Made by a program: the position numbers and the translations under genes
Notes under the pieces: generated by a model
Told to the model about the DNA's origin: nothing
What the model saw: only the letters and a program-made list of their open reading frames with translations
The model's database searches: none
Shown here: positions 14,473-22,654 of the stretch, piece by piece
How the letters are laid out: each line of letters opens with the position of its first letter
How positions within the stretch are numbered: the first letter of the stretch is position 1
Source: an uncultured Faecalibacterium sp.
Lineage (GTDB): Bacteria; Bacillota; Clostridia; Oscillospirales; Ruminococcaceae
DNA: 32,790 nt
Reading direction: 5' to 3'
Assembly: GCA_934525405.1 (NCBI GenBank)
Contig: CAKSZF010000011.1
Coordinates: 1-32,790, forward strand

Positions 14473-15315
14473 ATGCGCTGCAAACAGTTTATCGTCGTTT
14501 CTCTGGCCGGTGTGGTACTGGCTGCTTCTCTGGCAGGCTGCGGCGGGGCTGCCCCCGCCTCCTCTGCTGCGGCAAGCTCTGTTGCTTCTTCCGTGGTAGC
14601 TTCCTCTGCCGCTGCCGAAGCCGCCCTGCCGGACGGCGTATACACCGCCGATTTCGAGACCGACAGCAGTATGTTCCACACCAGCGAAGCCTGCAACGGC
14701 AAGGGCACCCTGACTGTGGAAAACGGCGTGATGACCTTCCACGTCAGTCTGGCTTCCAAAAAGATCGTGAACCTCTACCCCGGCCTTGCCGCCGATGCCG
14801 AGGCCAACAAGACCGCTTGGCTCATCCCCACCGTGGACACCGTTACCTACGCGGACGGCACCACGGAGGAAGTGTACGGCTACGACATCCCAGTAGAAGC
14901 ACTGGACACCGACTTCCAGCTGGCACTGCTGGGCACCAAGGGCAAGTGGTACGACCATATTGTCAGCGTGCGCAACGCCGAGCCTAAGACGGAGCAGGCC
15001 GCCGAGACCCCCGCAGATGGTGCATACACCGCCGCCGTGGTGCTGGAGGGCGGCTCCGGCCGCGCCACCGTGGAAAGCCCCGCTGCCCTGACCGTGGCAG
15101 ACGGCAAGATGACTGCCACCATCGTGTGGAGCAGCCCCAACTATGACTACATGATCGTGGACGGCGAGAAGTATCTGCCCACCAACACCGAGGGCAACTC
15201 CACCTTTGAGATCCCGGTAGCTGCTCTGGACACCCCGCTGGCTGTTACCGCCGACACCGTTGCCATGAGCAAGCCCCACGAGATCGAATACACCCTGACC
15301 TTTACCTTGGAGTAA
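14473..15315 (+). CDS. Lipoprotein with two tandem beta-rich domains, possibly tetrapyrrole or metal binding
   Basis: The 280-residue protein starts with a lipoprotein signal (lipobox LAGC) and an Ala/Ser-rich linker like that of the CbiK lipoprotein. Two repeats follow: one from DGVYTADF, one from DGAYTAAV. Both contain an L-T-V-x-x-G/D-x-M-T strand, an aromatic loop (SSPNYDYMIVDGEKYLP in the second), an IPV-x-ALD strand and a final strand. The pattern recalls NEAT-like immunoglobulin folds that bind haem, but I cannot confirm that. The frame is open to 14329, but I chose the ATG at 14473, because the signal peptide starts there and the upstream part overlaps the terminator. Its place between cbiK and a corrinoid importer suggests ligand capture at the surface. 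Confidence 0.7.
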   Translation: MRCKQFIVVSLAGVVLAASLAGCGGAAPASSAAASSVASSVVASSAAAEAALPDGVYTADFETDSSMFHTSEACNGKGTLTVENGVMTFHVSLASKKIVNLYPGLAADAEANKTAWLIPTVDTVTYADGTTEEVYGYDIPVEALDTDFQLALLGTKGKWYDHIVSVRNAEPKTEQAAETPADGAYTAAVVLEGGSGRATVESPAALTVADGKMTATIVWSSPNYDYMIVDGEKYLPTNTEGNSTFEIPVAALDTPLAVTADTVAMSKPHEIEYTLTFTLE

Positions 15316-15321
15316 CCTTCC

Positions 15322-16464
15322 ATGAAGCTGACCCGCGCACAATTTTTAAAGGCTCTGCCCGCCGCCGCGCTGGTGCTTGCAGGCTGCACGGCCGCGCCCA
15401 CCGCACCCGCCGATACGGACGAGCTGGTTTTTGACCACGCCTACCCGCTGGACTACGCCACCCAGTTTACCGCCGACTGCTACGCGGACGGCTCTACCCT
15501 GCTGACCATCCCGGACGCACAGGCAAAGTTCCTTGTCCGGCCGGAGGGCGCTGCCACTCTGCGCACCGTGCCAGAAGGCGTGACCGTTTTGCAGCAGCCG
15601 GTGCAGAACATCTATCTGGTGTCCACCTCTGCTATGGACTTGTTCCTTCATCTGGACGCGCTGGACAGCATTGCCCTTTCCGGCACCCGCGCCGAGGGCT
15701 GGTATCTGGACGAGGCAAAGCAGGCCATGCAGTCCGGGCGCATCGCCTACGCGGGCAAGTACAGCGCCCCGGACTACGAACGCATCCTGACCGCAGAATG
15801 CGGCCTTGCGGTGGAAAACACCATGATCTACCACACCCCGGAAGTGAAGGAACAGCTAGAGCGGTTCGGCATTCCGGTGCTGGTGGAGCGTTCCAGCTAC
15901 GAGAGCAGCCCGCTGGCGCGGATGGAATGGATCAAACTGTACGGCATTTTGCTGGGCAAAGAAGCCCTTGCCGAGGAGGTGTTCGCCCGGCAGGCGCAGC
16001 GCATTGCACCGCTGCTGGAACAGCCCTCCACCGGCAAACGCTGCGCGTTTTTCTCCATTACATCCAGCGGCCTTGCCACTGTGCGCAAAAGCGGAGACTA
16101 TGTGGCGCAGATGATCGGCATGGCCGGTGGCGAATACGTTTTTACGGCCCTTACCGACAGCGGCAACAGCCTTTCCACCATGAATATCCCGCTGGAGGAT
16201 CTTTACGACGGGGTCAAGGATGCCGATGTGCTTATTTATAACGGCACCATCGAGGGCACTATCTCGACAAAAGAAGAACTGTTTGCCCGCTGCGCATTGC
16301 TGGCAGAGTGCAAGGCGGTGCAAAGCGGGAATATCTGGTGCACGACACCCAGCTTTTTCCAGCAGAGCATGGCGCTGGCAGATTTTATGCTGGACCTCCA
16401 CGCTGTTTTTACCGGGGAAACTGCCGACCCCGACACCCTGCATTTTTTGACCAAGATCACCTGA
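15322..16464 (+). CDS. btuF: ABC transporter substrate-binding lipoprotein (BtuF/FecB-like)
   Basis: The 380-residue protein has a lipoprotein signal with lipobox LAGC (Cys22) and a two-lobed periplasmic-binding fold of the vitamin B12/siderophore class: a first lobe with VSTSAMDLFLHLDALDSIALSG, a linking helix around residues 190-235 and a second lobe with VLIYNGTIEGTISTKEELF. In a Gram-positive cell it would be tethered to the outer membrane face and hand ligand to the FecCD permease encoded ten bases downstream. The riboswitch makes a corrinoid or cobalt-containing ligand likely; haem or a siderophore cannot be excluded. The start follows the previous stop by six bases, and GGAG lies within that gene's end. 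Confidence 0.85.
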   Translation: MKLTRAQFLKALPAAALVLAGCTAAPTAPADTDELVFDHAYPLDYATQFTADCYADGSTLLTIPDAQAKFLVRPEGAATLRTVPEGVTVLQQPVQNIYLVSTSAMDLFLHLDALDSIALSGTRAEGWYLDEAKQAMQSGRIAYAGKYSAPDYERILTAECGLAVENTMIYHTPEVKEQLERFGIPVLVERSSYESSPLARMEWIKLYGILLGKEALAEEVFARQAQRIAPLLEQPSTGKRCAFFSITSSGLATVRKSGDYVAQMIGMAGGEYVFTALTDSGNSLSTMNIPLEDLYDGVKDADVLIYNGTIEGTISTKEELFARCALLAECKAVQSGNIWCTTPSFFQQSMALADFMLDLHAVFTGETADPDTLHFLTKIT

Positions 16465-16474
16465 GGAGCCGCTT

Positions 16475-17491
16475 ATGACCAGCCGCAAACGCCTTGTTTT
16501 CTCCTATTGCTGCCTTGCCCTGCTGCTGACGGTGCTGTTTGCCGTGAGCCTGTTCTGGGGCAGCGTTGCGCTTACCCCGCAGACTGTGCTTGCCGCCCTG
16601 ACCGGACGCGGACAGGACGCGCTGAGCGTAGGCATTATCACACAGCTGCGCCTGCCCCGCGCGGTGATGGCCGCATTGCTGGGCGCTGCGCTCTCGGCAG
16701 CGGGCTATCTGTTGCAGACCTTTTTTGCCAACCCCATTGCCGGCCCCTTTGTGATGGGCATTTCCAGCGGGGCTAAGCTGGCGGTGGCGCTGGTGATGGT
16801 GCTGTTTTTGAACTACGGCCTGCTGACAAGCTCTGCCGTGCTCATTCTGGCAGCCTTTGCGGGCGCTATGGCAGCCATGGCCTTTGTGCTGGCCGCTGCC
16901 CGCCGGGTGCAGCGCATGAGCATCCTTGTAATCTGCGGCGTGATGGTCGGTTACATCTGCTCTGCCATCACCGAGTTTGTGGTGGCCTTTGCACAGGACA
17001 GCAGCATCGTCAACCTGCACAACTGGTCGCAGGGCAGCTTTTCCGGCATGACGTGGGGCAACGTGCGCACGGCAGCGCTGGTGGTGCTGCCCGCGCTGGC
17101 GGCAGCTTTCTGCCTTGCAAAGCCCATGGCAGCTTACCAGATGGGCGAAGCCTACGCCCGCAGCGTGGGCGTGGATGTGCGGCGTTTCTCCCGCCTGCTG
17201 GTGCTGCTTTCCAGTTTGCTGGCCGCCTGTGTTACCGCCTTTGCGGGGCCCATCTCCTTTGTGGGCATCGCGGTGCCGCACCTTGTCAAGCAGCTGCTGG
17301 GCAGCGCCCGCCCGCTGTATGTGCTGCCCGGGTGCTGCTTGGGTGGGGCAGCGTTCTGCCTGCTGTGTGATCTGATCGCCCGCAGCCTGTTTGCGCCCAT
17401 GGAGCTTTCCATCAGCGCAGTCACCGCTGTATTCGGCGCACCGGTGGTCATCGGGCTGCTGCTGCGCCGCAACCGGGAGGATGTGCGATGA
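16475..17491 (+). CDS. btuC: FecCD-family ABC permease (BtuC-like)
   Basis: The 338-residue protein is a typical FecCD/BtuC permease with about nine to ten membrane helices. Family motifs include LRLPRAVMAALLGAALSAAGYLLQ near residues 52-75, NPIAGPFVMGISSGAKLA, NWSQGSFSGMTWGNV, and AGPISFVGIAVPHLVK (about 255-270), which contacts the ATPase. It forms the channel of the importer with the lipoprotein before it and the ATPase domain after it. Its stop overlaps the next start by four bases (ATGA), tying production of permease and ATPase together. The exact ligand is inferred from the riboswitch. Confidence 0.92.
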   Translation: MTSRKRLVFSYCCLALLLTVLFAVSLFWGSVALTPQTVLAALTGRGQDALSVGIITQLRLPRAVMAALLGAALSAAGYLLQTFFANPIAGPFVMGISSGAKLAVALVMVLFLNYGLLTSSAVLILAAFAGAMAAMAFVLAAARRVQRMSILVICGVMVGYICSAITEFVVAFAQDSSIVNLHNWSQGSFSGMTWGNVRTAALVVLPALAAAFCLAKPMAAYQMGEAYARSVGVDVRRFSRLLVLLSSLLAACVTAFAGPISFVGIAVPHLVKQLLGSARPLYVLPGCCLGGAAFCLLCDLIARSLFAPMELSISAVTAVFGAPVVIGLLLRRNREDVR

Positions 17492-19401
17492 AGTACTCTG
17501 TTGAAGCCAACACACTTGCCATCGGCTACGGCAAAGCTGCCCTTGCCCGGGATATTGCGCTGGGCGCTGCCAAGGGGCAGGTGCTGGCGCTCATTGGCCC
17601 GAACGGCGCAGGCAAATCCACCCTGCTCAAAACCTTGGCCGGGCAGTTGACGCCCTTAGACGGCGCCGTACTGCTGGACGGACAGGAGCTTGCCTGCATT
17701 CCCGGCAATGCCCGGGCGCAAAAGCTGGCGCTGATGCTGCCCCACACCCGCCGCACCGAGCTGACTACCTGCTTTGAGTTTGCGGCGGCGGGGCGTATCC
17801 CCTACACCGGGCGGCTGGGCATCCTTTCTGCCGAGGACAGAAAACAGGTACAAAGTGCGCTGGAACTGGTGGGCGCGGCGCATTTGGCCGACCGGGACTT
17901 CAACTGCGTCAGCGACGGGCAGCGGCAGCGCATTCTGCTGGCGCGGGCGGTCTGTCAGCAGCCGCAGGTGCTTCTGCTGGACGAGCCCACGTCATTTTTA
18001 GATGTAAAAGGCAAGATAGAGCTGCTGACCATTCTACAAAAACTGGCGCATGAGCAGCAGCTTGCGGTCATCGTCACCCTGCACGAGCTGGACATGGCGC
18101 AAAAGATTGCGGACGCGGTAATCTGCGTTTCGCCGCACGGCGTCTCTGCTCCCATGCCCCCGGCACAGGCCTTTGCCCGGGAAAACATCAAGGCGCTCTA
18201 CGACCTGACGGAAGAACAGTACAGCGCCGTTTTTGACCCGCCGAAGCCGGAAAAGCCTCAATTTGAGCACTATGTGCGCAGCGGGCAGAAGCTGCTGCGC
18301 TGCGGCTACACCACCGGCACCTGTGCGGCGCTGGCTGCTGCCGGGGCTGCACGGCTGCTGCTGACCGGCACTGCGCCGGAAACGGTCGCCCTGCGCGCAC
18401 CCAAGGGCATCGTGGTGGAGGTGGCTCCCCTGTTCTGTCGTACCGTTGCCGAGGGCGCGGAATGCGCCATTGAAAAGGACGGCGGCGATGATGTGGACGT
18501 GACCACCGGTCTGCCGGTGACCGCCACGGTGGCGTTGCTGCCCGGCACGCCCGAGGTACGCATTACCGGCGGCGCAGGGGTTGGCCGGGTGACAAAGCCC
18601 GGACTGGACCAGCCGGTCGGGCAGGCCGCTATCAACCATGTACCCCGGCAGATGATCACCGAGGCGCTGCGCCGGGAGGCGGAAGCCGCCTGTTACCCCG
18701 GCGGCTTTGCCGTGACCATCTCCATTCCCGGCGGGGAGGAGGTAGCCCGGCGCACTTTCAACCCCCATATCGGGGTGGAGGGCGGGCTGTCGGTGCTGGG
18801 CACCAGCGGTATCGTGGAGCCCATGAGTCAGCAGGCCATTTTGGATACCATCCAATTGGAGATGAATCAGGCAGCGCTGCGGGTAAAGGACCACCGGCGG
18901 CTCATTCTTGCCCCGGGCAACTACGGGCTGGACTATCTGCACGAAACGTATCCGCAGTTTGCCGCTATCCCGGTGGTCAAGACCTCCAACTTTATCGGAG
19001 ATACGCTGGATATGGCAGCGGCGGCGCACTTTGAACAGGTGCTGCTGGTGGGGCATATCGGCAAGCTGTGCAAGCTGGCAGGCGGCATTATGAACACCCA
19101 CTCCCACACGGCAGACTGCCGCACGGAGCTGTTCTGCACCCACGCCGCCCTGTGCGGTGCTAGCCGGGAGGTGTGCACCGCACTGTACAACGCCGCCACC
19201 ACGGATGCCTGTCTGGAGATTCTGGATACAGCCAAGCTGCGGGAGCTGGTGCTGCAAAGCCTGCTTGCCGCCATCCAGCTGCATCTCGACCGCCGCGCGG
19301 GCGGGGCGTTCCGGGTGGGTGCGGTGTTGTTTTCAAATCAGCATGGCCCGCTGGGACAGACCGAGACTGCCGCCCGCCTGCTGAACAAATGGAAGGAGTA
19401 A
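17488..19401 (+). CDS. Fusion: ABC importer ATPase (BtuD-like) + CbiD cobalt-precorrin-5B C1-methyltransferase
   Basis: One uninterrupted 637-codon frame joins two normally separate proteins. Residues 1-249 are a FecE/BtuD-type ATPase: Walker A GPNGAGKST (37-45), signature VSDGQ (141-145, instead of LSGGQ), Walker B VLLLDEP (161-167) and switch His199. A short linker with PPKPEKPQ (251-258) leads into a complete CbiD (about 262-637) with LRCGYTTGTCAA (270-281), EKDGGDDVDVTTG, the NPHIGVEGGLSVLGTSGIVEPMS region and THSHTAD. CbiD methylates C1 of cobalt-precorrin-5B. Both halves keep their motifs, so both may be active. The ATPase half completes the importer encoded just upstream; the CbiD half belongs to the pathway genes downstream. 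The frame runs smoothly through the linker, so a sequencing artefact looks unlikely. Confidence 0.92.
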   Translation: MKYSVEANTLAIGYGKAALARDIALGAAKGQVLALIGPNGAGKSTLLKTLAGQLTPLDGAVLLDGQELACIPGNARAQKLALMLPHTRRTELTTCFEFAAAGRIPYTGRLGILSAEDRKQVQSALELVGAAHLADRDFNCVSDGQRQRILLARAVCQQPQVLLLDEPTSFLDVKGKIELLTILQKLAHEQQLAVIVTLHELDMAQKIADAVICVSPHGVSAPMPPAQAFARENIKALYDLTEEQYSAVFDPPKPEKPQFEHYVRSGQKLLRCGYTTGTCAALAAAGAARLLLTGTAPETVALRAPKGIVVEVAPLFCRTVAEGAECAIEKDGGDDVDVTTGLPVTATVALLPGTPEVRITGGAGVGRVTKPGLDQPVGQAAINHVPRQMITEALRREAEAACYPGGFAVTISIPGGEEVARRTFNPHIGVEGGLSVLGTSGIVEPMSQQAILDTIQLEMNQAALRVKDHRRLILAPGNYGLDYLHETYPQFAAIPVVKTSNFIGDTLDMAAAAHFEQVLLVGHIGKLCKLAGGIMNTHSHTADCRTELFCTHAALCGASREVCTALYNAATTDACLEILDTAKLRELVLQSLLAAIQLHLDRRAGGAFRVGAVLFSNQHGPLGQTETAARLLNKWKE

Positions 19402-19406
19402 CGCAC

Positions 19407-20165
19407 ATGGTACATTTTGTGGGCGCCGGGCCCGGCGCACCGGATCTGATCACCCAGCGCGGTGCAGCATTTTTGCAGGCCGCAGACTGCATTATTTATG
19501 CAGGCAGTTTGGTCAACCCGGCGCTGCTAGGGCTGGCAAAGCCGGGCTGCGCCATATACAACAGCGCCGAGATGACGCTGGAGCAGGTACTGGACGTGAT
19601 GCGCCGGATGGAAGCCGCAGGCAAAACTACCGTGCGTCTGCACACCGGCGACCCCTGCCTGTACGGTGCCATCCGGGAGCAGATGGATGCGCTGGATGCA
19701 GACGGCATTTGTTACGATGATACCCCCGGTGTCTCCAGCTTTTGCGGCGCTGCCGCTGCGCTGGACGCCGAGTATACCCTGCCCACGGTCAGCCAGACCG
19801 TCATCATCACCCGCATGGAGGGGCGCACCCCCGTGCCGGAGCGGGAAAAGCTGGCAAGCCTTGCCGCACACGGCGCGACCATGGTGATCTTTCTGTCCAT
19901 CGGGCTGATTGATAAGGTGCAGGCGGCGCTTTTGCAGGGTGCCTATACACCGGACACCCCCGCCGCTGTGGTATACAAGGCCAGCTGGCCGGAAGAAAAA
20001 GTCGTGCGATGCACGGTTGGTTCTTTGGCTGAGTGTACCCGTACAGCGGGCATTACCAAGACGGCGCTTATCGTAGTGGGAGATTTTCTCGGCACGCAGT
20101 ACGAGCGCAGCAAGCTGTATGACCCTGCCTTTACCACCGAGTTCCGCAAAGGAGAACCGGTATGA
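19407..20165 (+). CDS. cbiF: Cobalt-precorrin-4 C11-methyltransferase
   Basis: The 252-residue protein is a class III SAM-dependent tetrapyrrole methylase of the CbiF/CobM type. It starts with VHFVGAGPGAPDLIT, and has the landmarks YAGSLV, RLHTGDPCLYGAIREQ, DDTPGVSSFCGAAAALDAEY and RMEGRTPVPE. It adds a methyl group at C11, preparing the ring for contraction products to mature. The frame is open upstream, but the ATG at 19407 has a GGAAGGAG site and begins exactly at the family N-terminus, five bases after the fusion gene stops. Its TGA overlaps cbiG by four bases. Confidence 0.95.
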   Translation: MVHFVGAGPGAPDLITQRGAAFLQAADCIIYAGSLVNPALLGLAKPGCAIYNSAEMTLEQVLDVMRRMEAAGKTTVRLHTGDPCLYGAIREQMDALDADGICYDDTPGVSSFCGAAAALDAEYTLPTVSQTVIITRMEGRTPVPEREKLASLAAHGATMVIFLSIGLIDKVQAALLQGAYTPDTPAAVVYKASWPEEKVVRCTVGSLAECTRTAGITKTALIVVGDFLGTQYERSKLYDPAFTTEFRKGEPV

Positions 20166-21160
20166 CCCGCGCCTACCTTGCCTTTACGGATACCGGTCTT
20201 GCGCTGGCAAAACGCCTTGCCGATGCCCTGCCCGGCAGCGTTGCCCGGTGCGGACAGGATGGCGCTTCTCTTGCCGAATGGACAAGCACGCAGTTTGTGC
20301 AGTCGGATGCACTGATATTTGTAGGCGCAGCGGGCATTGCAGTGCGGGCTATCGCGCCCCACTGCAAGAGCAAGACCACCGACCCGGCTGTGGTGGTGGT
20401 GGATGAATGCGGACGGTTTGCTGTGCCTATTCTGTCCGGGCATCTGGGCGGCGCGAATGATCTGGCACGCGCCATTGCCGCTGTATGCGGTGCGGTGCCG
20501 GTGATCACCACCGCCACCGATGCCCACGGCATTTTTGCAGTGGACGAGTGGGCAAAGCACCAAAACTGCATAGTTCTGGAGCCGGAGCACATCAAGCTGG
20601 TCAGCGGTAAATTACTGGCCGGACAACCGGTACATTATTGGGCTGATTTCCTAATAACGGGCACTGCGCCCGCCGGGCTTTGCCCCGCCGATGCCCCGGA
20701 AAAAGCCGACCTTGCACTCACCCTCTGCCCCACCGGGCAGGCGTTGCATCTTGTGCCGCGCATTGGGGTGCTGGGCATCGGCTGCAAGCGGGGCACTAGC
20801 GCCGACACACTGGATGCTGCCTTTGCTGCCTTCTGCGCCCGGTACGGCTTTGCTACGCAGGCAGTTACCGCTGCTGCAAGCATCGACCTGAAGCAAAACG
20901 AGCCGGGCTTGCTGGCCTTTTGTCTGGCGCACGGCTGGCCGGTGCGGTTTTATTCTGCCGCACAGCTGCGCAGCTTGCCCGGGCAGTTCACCCCCTCCGC
21001 TTTTGTACAGAACGTGATCGGGGTAGACAATGTATGCGAACGGGCGGCGGTGCTGGACGCAGACGGCAGCTTATTTTACCCGAAATTTGCTTGCAACGGC
21101 GTGACCTTTGCGCTGGCATGCAGGCCCTTTGCCCCGGACTGGAGGTGGCAGAATGATTGA
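20162..21160 (+). CDS. cbiG: Cobalt-precorrin-5A hydrolase
   Basis: The 332-residue protein is CbiG, which opens the ring lactone of cobalt-precorrin-5A and releases acetaldehyde, a step specific to the anaerobic pathway. Visible family features are ALIFVGAAGIAVRAIAPH and DPAVVVVDECGRFAVPILSGHLGGAN in the N-terminal part, and GVLGIGCKRGTSADTLDAAF with the C-terminal domain and VIGVDNVCERAA. Its presence argues for the oxygen-independent route. It overlaps cbiF by four bases (ATGA) and cbiH by eight. Confidence 0.95.
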   Translation: MTRAYLAFTDTGLALAKRLADALPGSVARCGQDGASLAEWTSTQFVQSDALIFVGAAGIAVRAIAPHCKSKTTDPAVVVVDECGRFAVPILSGHLGGANDLARAIAAVCGAVPVITTATDAHGIFAVDEWAKHQNCIVLEPEHIKLVSGKLLAGQPVHYWADFLITGTAPAGLCPADAPEKADLALTLCPTGQALHLVPRIGVLGIGCKRGTSADTLDAAFAAFCARYGFATQAVTAAASIDLKQNEPGLLAFCLAHGWPVRFYSAAQLRSLPGQFTPSAFVQNVIGVDNVCERAAVLDADGSLFYPKFACNGVTFALACRPFAPDWRWQND

Positions 21161-21920
21161 CGTGATGGAAATTGACATCGACCGTCCCGAGAAGGTGGTC
21201 TATGTCGTGGGGCTTGGCCCCGGCGAACCTTTTTATATGACCCAGCAGGCTGCAAACACGCTGGAAAGCGTTGACGCCATCTGCGGGTATAAGGTTTATC
21301 TTGACCTCATCCGCGATGAATTCCCCTGCGAGGAATACTACTCCACCGGCATGACGCAGGAGCTTGACCGCTGCCGCTGGGCACTGGAAAAAGCACGCAC
21401 CGGCAAGCGGGTGGCGCTGGTCTGCTCCGGCGATGCCGGGGTATACGGCATGGCAAGTCCCCTGCTGGAGCTTGCCCCGGATTACCCGGATGTTGCCGTG
21501 GAGATCGTGCCCGGGCTGACCGCTGCTCTCAGCGGCGGGGCAGTGCTGGGCGCACCACTGGCGCACGATTTCTGCGTCATTTCCCTTTCCGACCGGCTGA
21601 CCCCGTGGGAGGTCATTGAGAAACGGCTGACCTGCGCTGCTATGGGGGATTTCTGCGTTGCGCTGTATAATCCCTCCTCCAAGGGCAGGCCGGACTATCT
21701 GGCAAAGGCGGTGCGCATCCTACTGGAAAACGGCAAAAACGCCGATACCGTCTGCGGCATCGTGCGCAACATTGGCCGGGAGGGACAGACTGCCCGCGTT
21801 CTGTCCCTTGCGCAGCTGGAAAATACTGCGGTAGATATGTTCACCACCGTGTACATCGGCAACGCCGCCACAAAGCAGCTGGGCGGCAGAATGGTCACCC
21901 CGCGGGGGTACCACAGATGA
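21153..21920 (+). CDS. cbiH: Cobalt-precorrin-3 C17-methyltransferase
   Basis: The 255-residue tetrapyrrole methylase carries CbiH/CobJ hallmarks: YVVGLGPGEPFYMT, CGYKVYLDLI, the segment STGMTQELDRC, VCSGDAGVYGMA, and ALYNPSSKGRPDYL. It methylates C17 and drives ring contraction. I first considered CbiL, the C20 enzyme of the same fold, but these motifs fit CbiH. The ATG at 21153 has GGAGG seven bases ahead and overlaps the cbiG stop by eight bases; another Met 12 bases further on is possible. Confidence 0.93.
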   Translation: MIDVMEIDIDRPEKVVYVVGLGPGEPFYMTQQAANTLESVDAICGYKVYLDLIRDEFPCEEYYSTGMTQELDRCRWALEKARTGKRVALVCSGDAGVYGMASPLLELAPDYPDVAVEIVPGLTAALSGGAVLGAPLAHDFCVISLSDRLTPWEVIEKRLTCAAMGDFCVALYNPSSKGRPDYLAKAVRILLENGKNADTVCGIVRNIGREGQTARVLSLAQLENTAVDMFTTVYIGNAATKQLGGRMVTPRGYHR

Positions 21921-22654
21921 AGGCAGTGGTTTTCAGCGGCACAACCGAGGGGCGAGTGTTCTCCCGGCAGCTGGCAGCACTGGGCGCAGAGGTGCTGGTC
22001 AGCGTAGCCACCCCGCTGGGCGCGGAGGAGCAGGGCGAAGCGGACAGCATCACCGTACACTGCGGGCGGCTGATCCCCGAGGAAATGACTGTCCTTTTGC
22101 AGGGCGCTGCCCTGTGCGTGGACGCCACCCACCCCTATGCGGTGGACGCCACTAAAAACATCCGGGCAGCGTGTGCCGCTGCCGGGGTGGAGTACCACCG
22201 GCTGCTGCGGGAAGAAAGCCCGCTGCCTGCCGGGAGCATGGTATTTGCCACCGCCGCCCACGCGGCTGCGTTTCTGGTCGGGTGCAGCGGCAATGTGCTG
22301 CTTGCCACCGGTGCAAAAGAACTTGCCGCCTTTGCACCGCTCAGCCCGGAGCGACTGTTTCCCCGGGTGCTGCCTACACGGGAGGGCATTGCCGCCTGCG
22401 AGGCTGCCGGTATTCCGCACAGGAACATCATCGCCATGCAGGGGCCTTTCAGTTATGCACTGAACTGCGCCCTGATGAAGCAATTCTCCATCCGGTATCT
22501 AGTCACGAAAGACGGCGGTGCTGTGGGCGGCTTTGCCGAAAAGGCACAGGCCGCGCAGGATACCGGTGCACAGCTGATCGTGGTGCGTCGCCCGGCTGAA
22601 AACGGACAAACTGCTGCACAAATTCTGGCACGCTGCAAGGAGGTTCTGGCATGA
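21917..22654 (+). CDS. cbiJ: Cobalt-precorrin-6A reductase
   Basis: The 245-residue protein is CbiJ/CobK, which reduces the macrocycle of cobalt-precorrin-6A with a nicotinamide cofactor. The N-terminal MKAVVFSGTTEGR is the family signature; CVDATHPYAVDATKNI, LLATGAKELAAF and LVTKDGGAVGGFAEKAQAA follow in the usual places. Four-base overlaps on both sides (ATGA) couple it to cbiH and cbiET. Confidence 0.94.
   Translation: MKAVVFSGTTEGRVFSRQLAALGAEVLVSVATPLGAEEQGEADSITVHCGRLIPEEMTVLLQGAALCVDATHPYAVDATKNIRAACAAAGVEYHRLLREESPLPAGSMVFATAAHAAAFLVGCSGNVLLATGAKELAAFAPLSPERLFPRVLPTREGIAACEAAGIPHRNIIAMQGPFSYALNCALMKQFSIRYLVTKDGGAVGGFAEKAQAAQDTGAQLIVVRRPAENGQTAAQILARCKEVLA

Noticed and set aside
19173..19406. 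N-terminal extension of CbiF
   Set aside because: It overlaps the end of CbiD in another frame; the family N-terminus and a strong ribosome binding site fix the start at 19407.
21153..21920. Assignment of this methylase as CbiL
   Set aside because: GYKVYLDLI, CSGDAGVYGMA and ALYNPSSKGRPDYL fit CbiH/CobJ.
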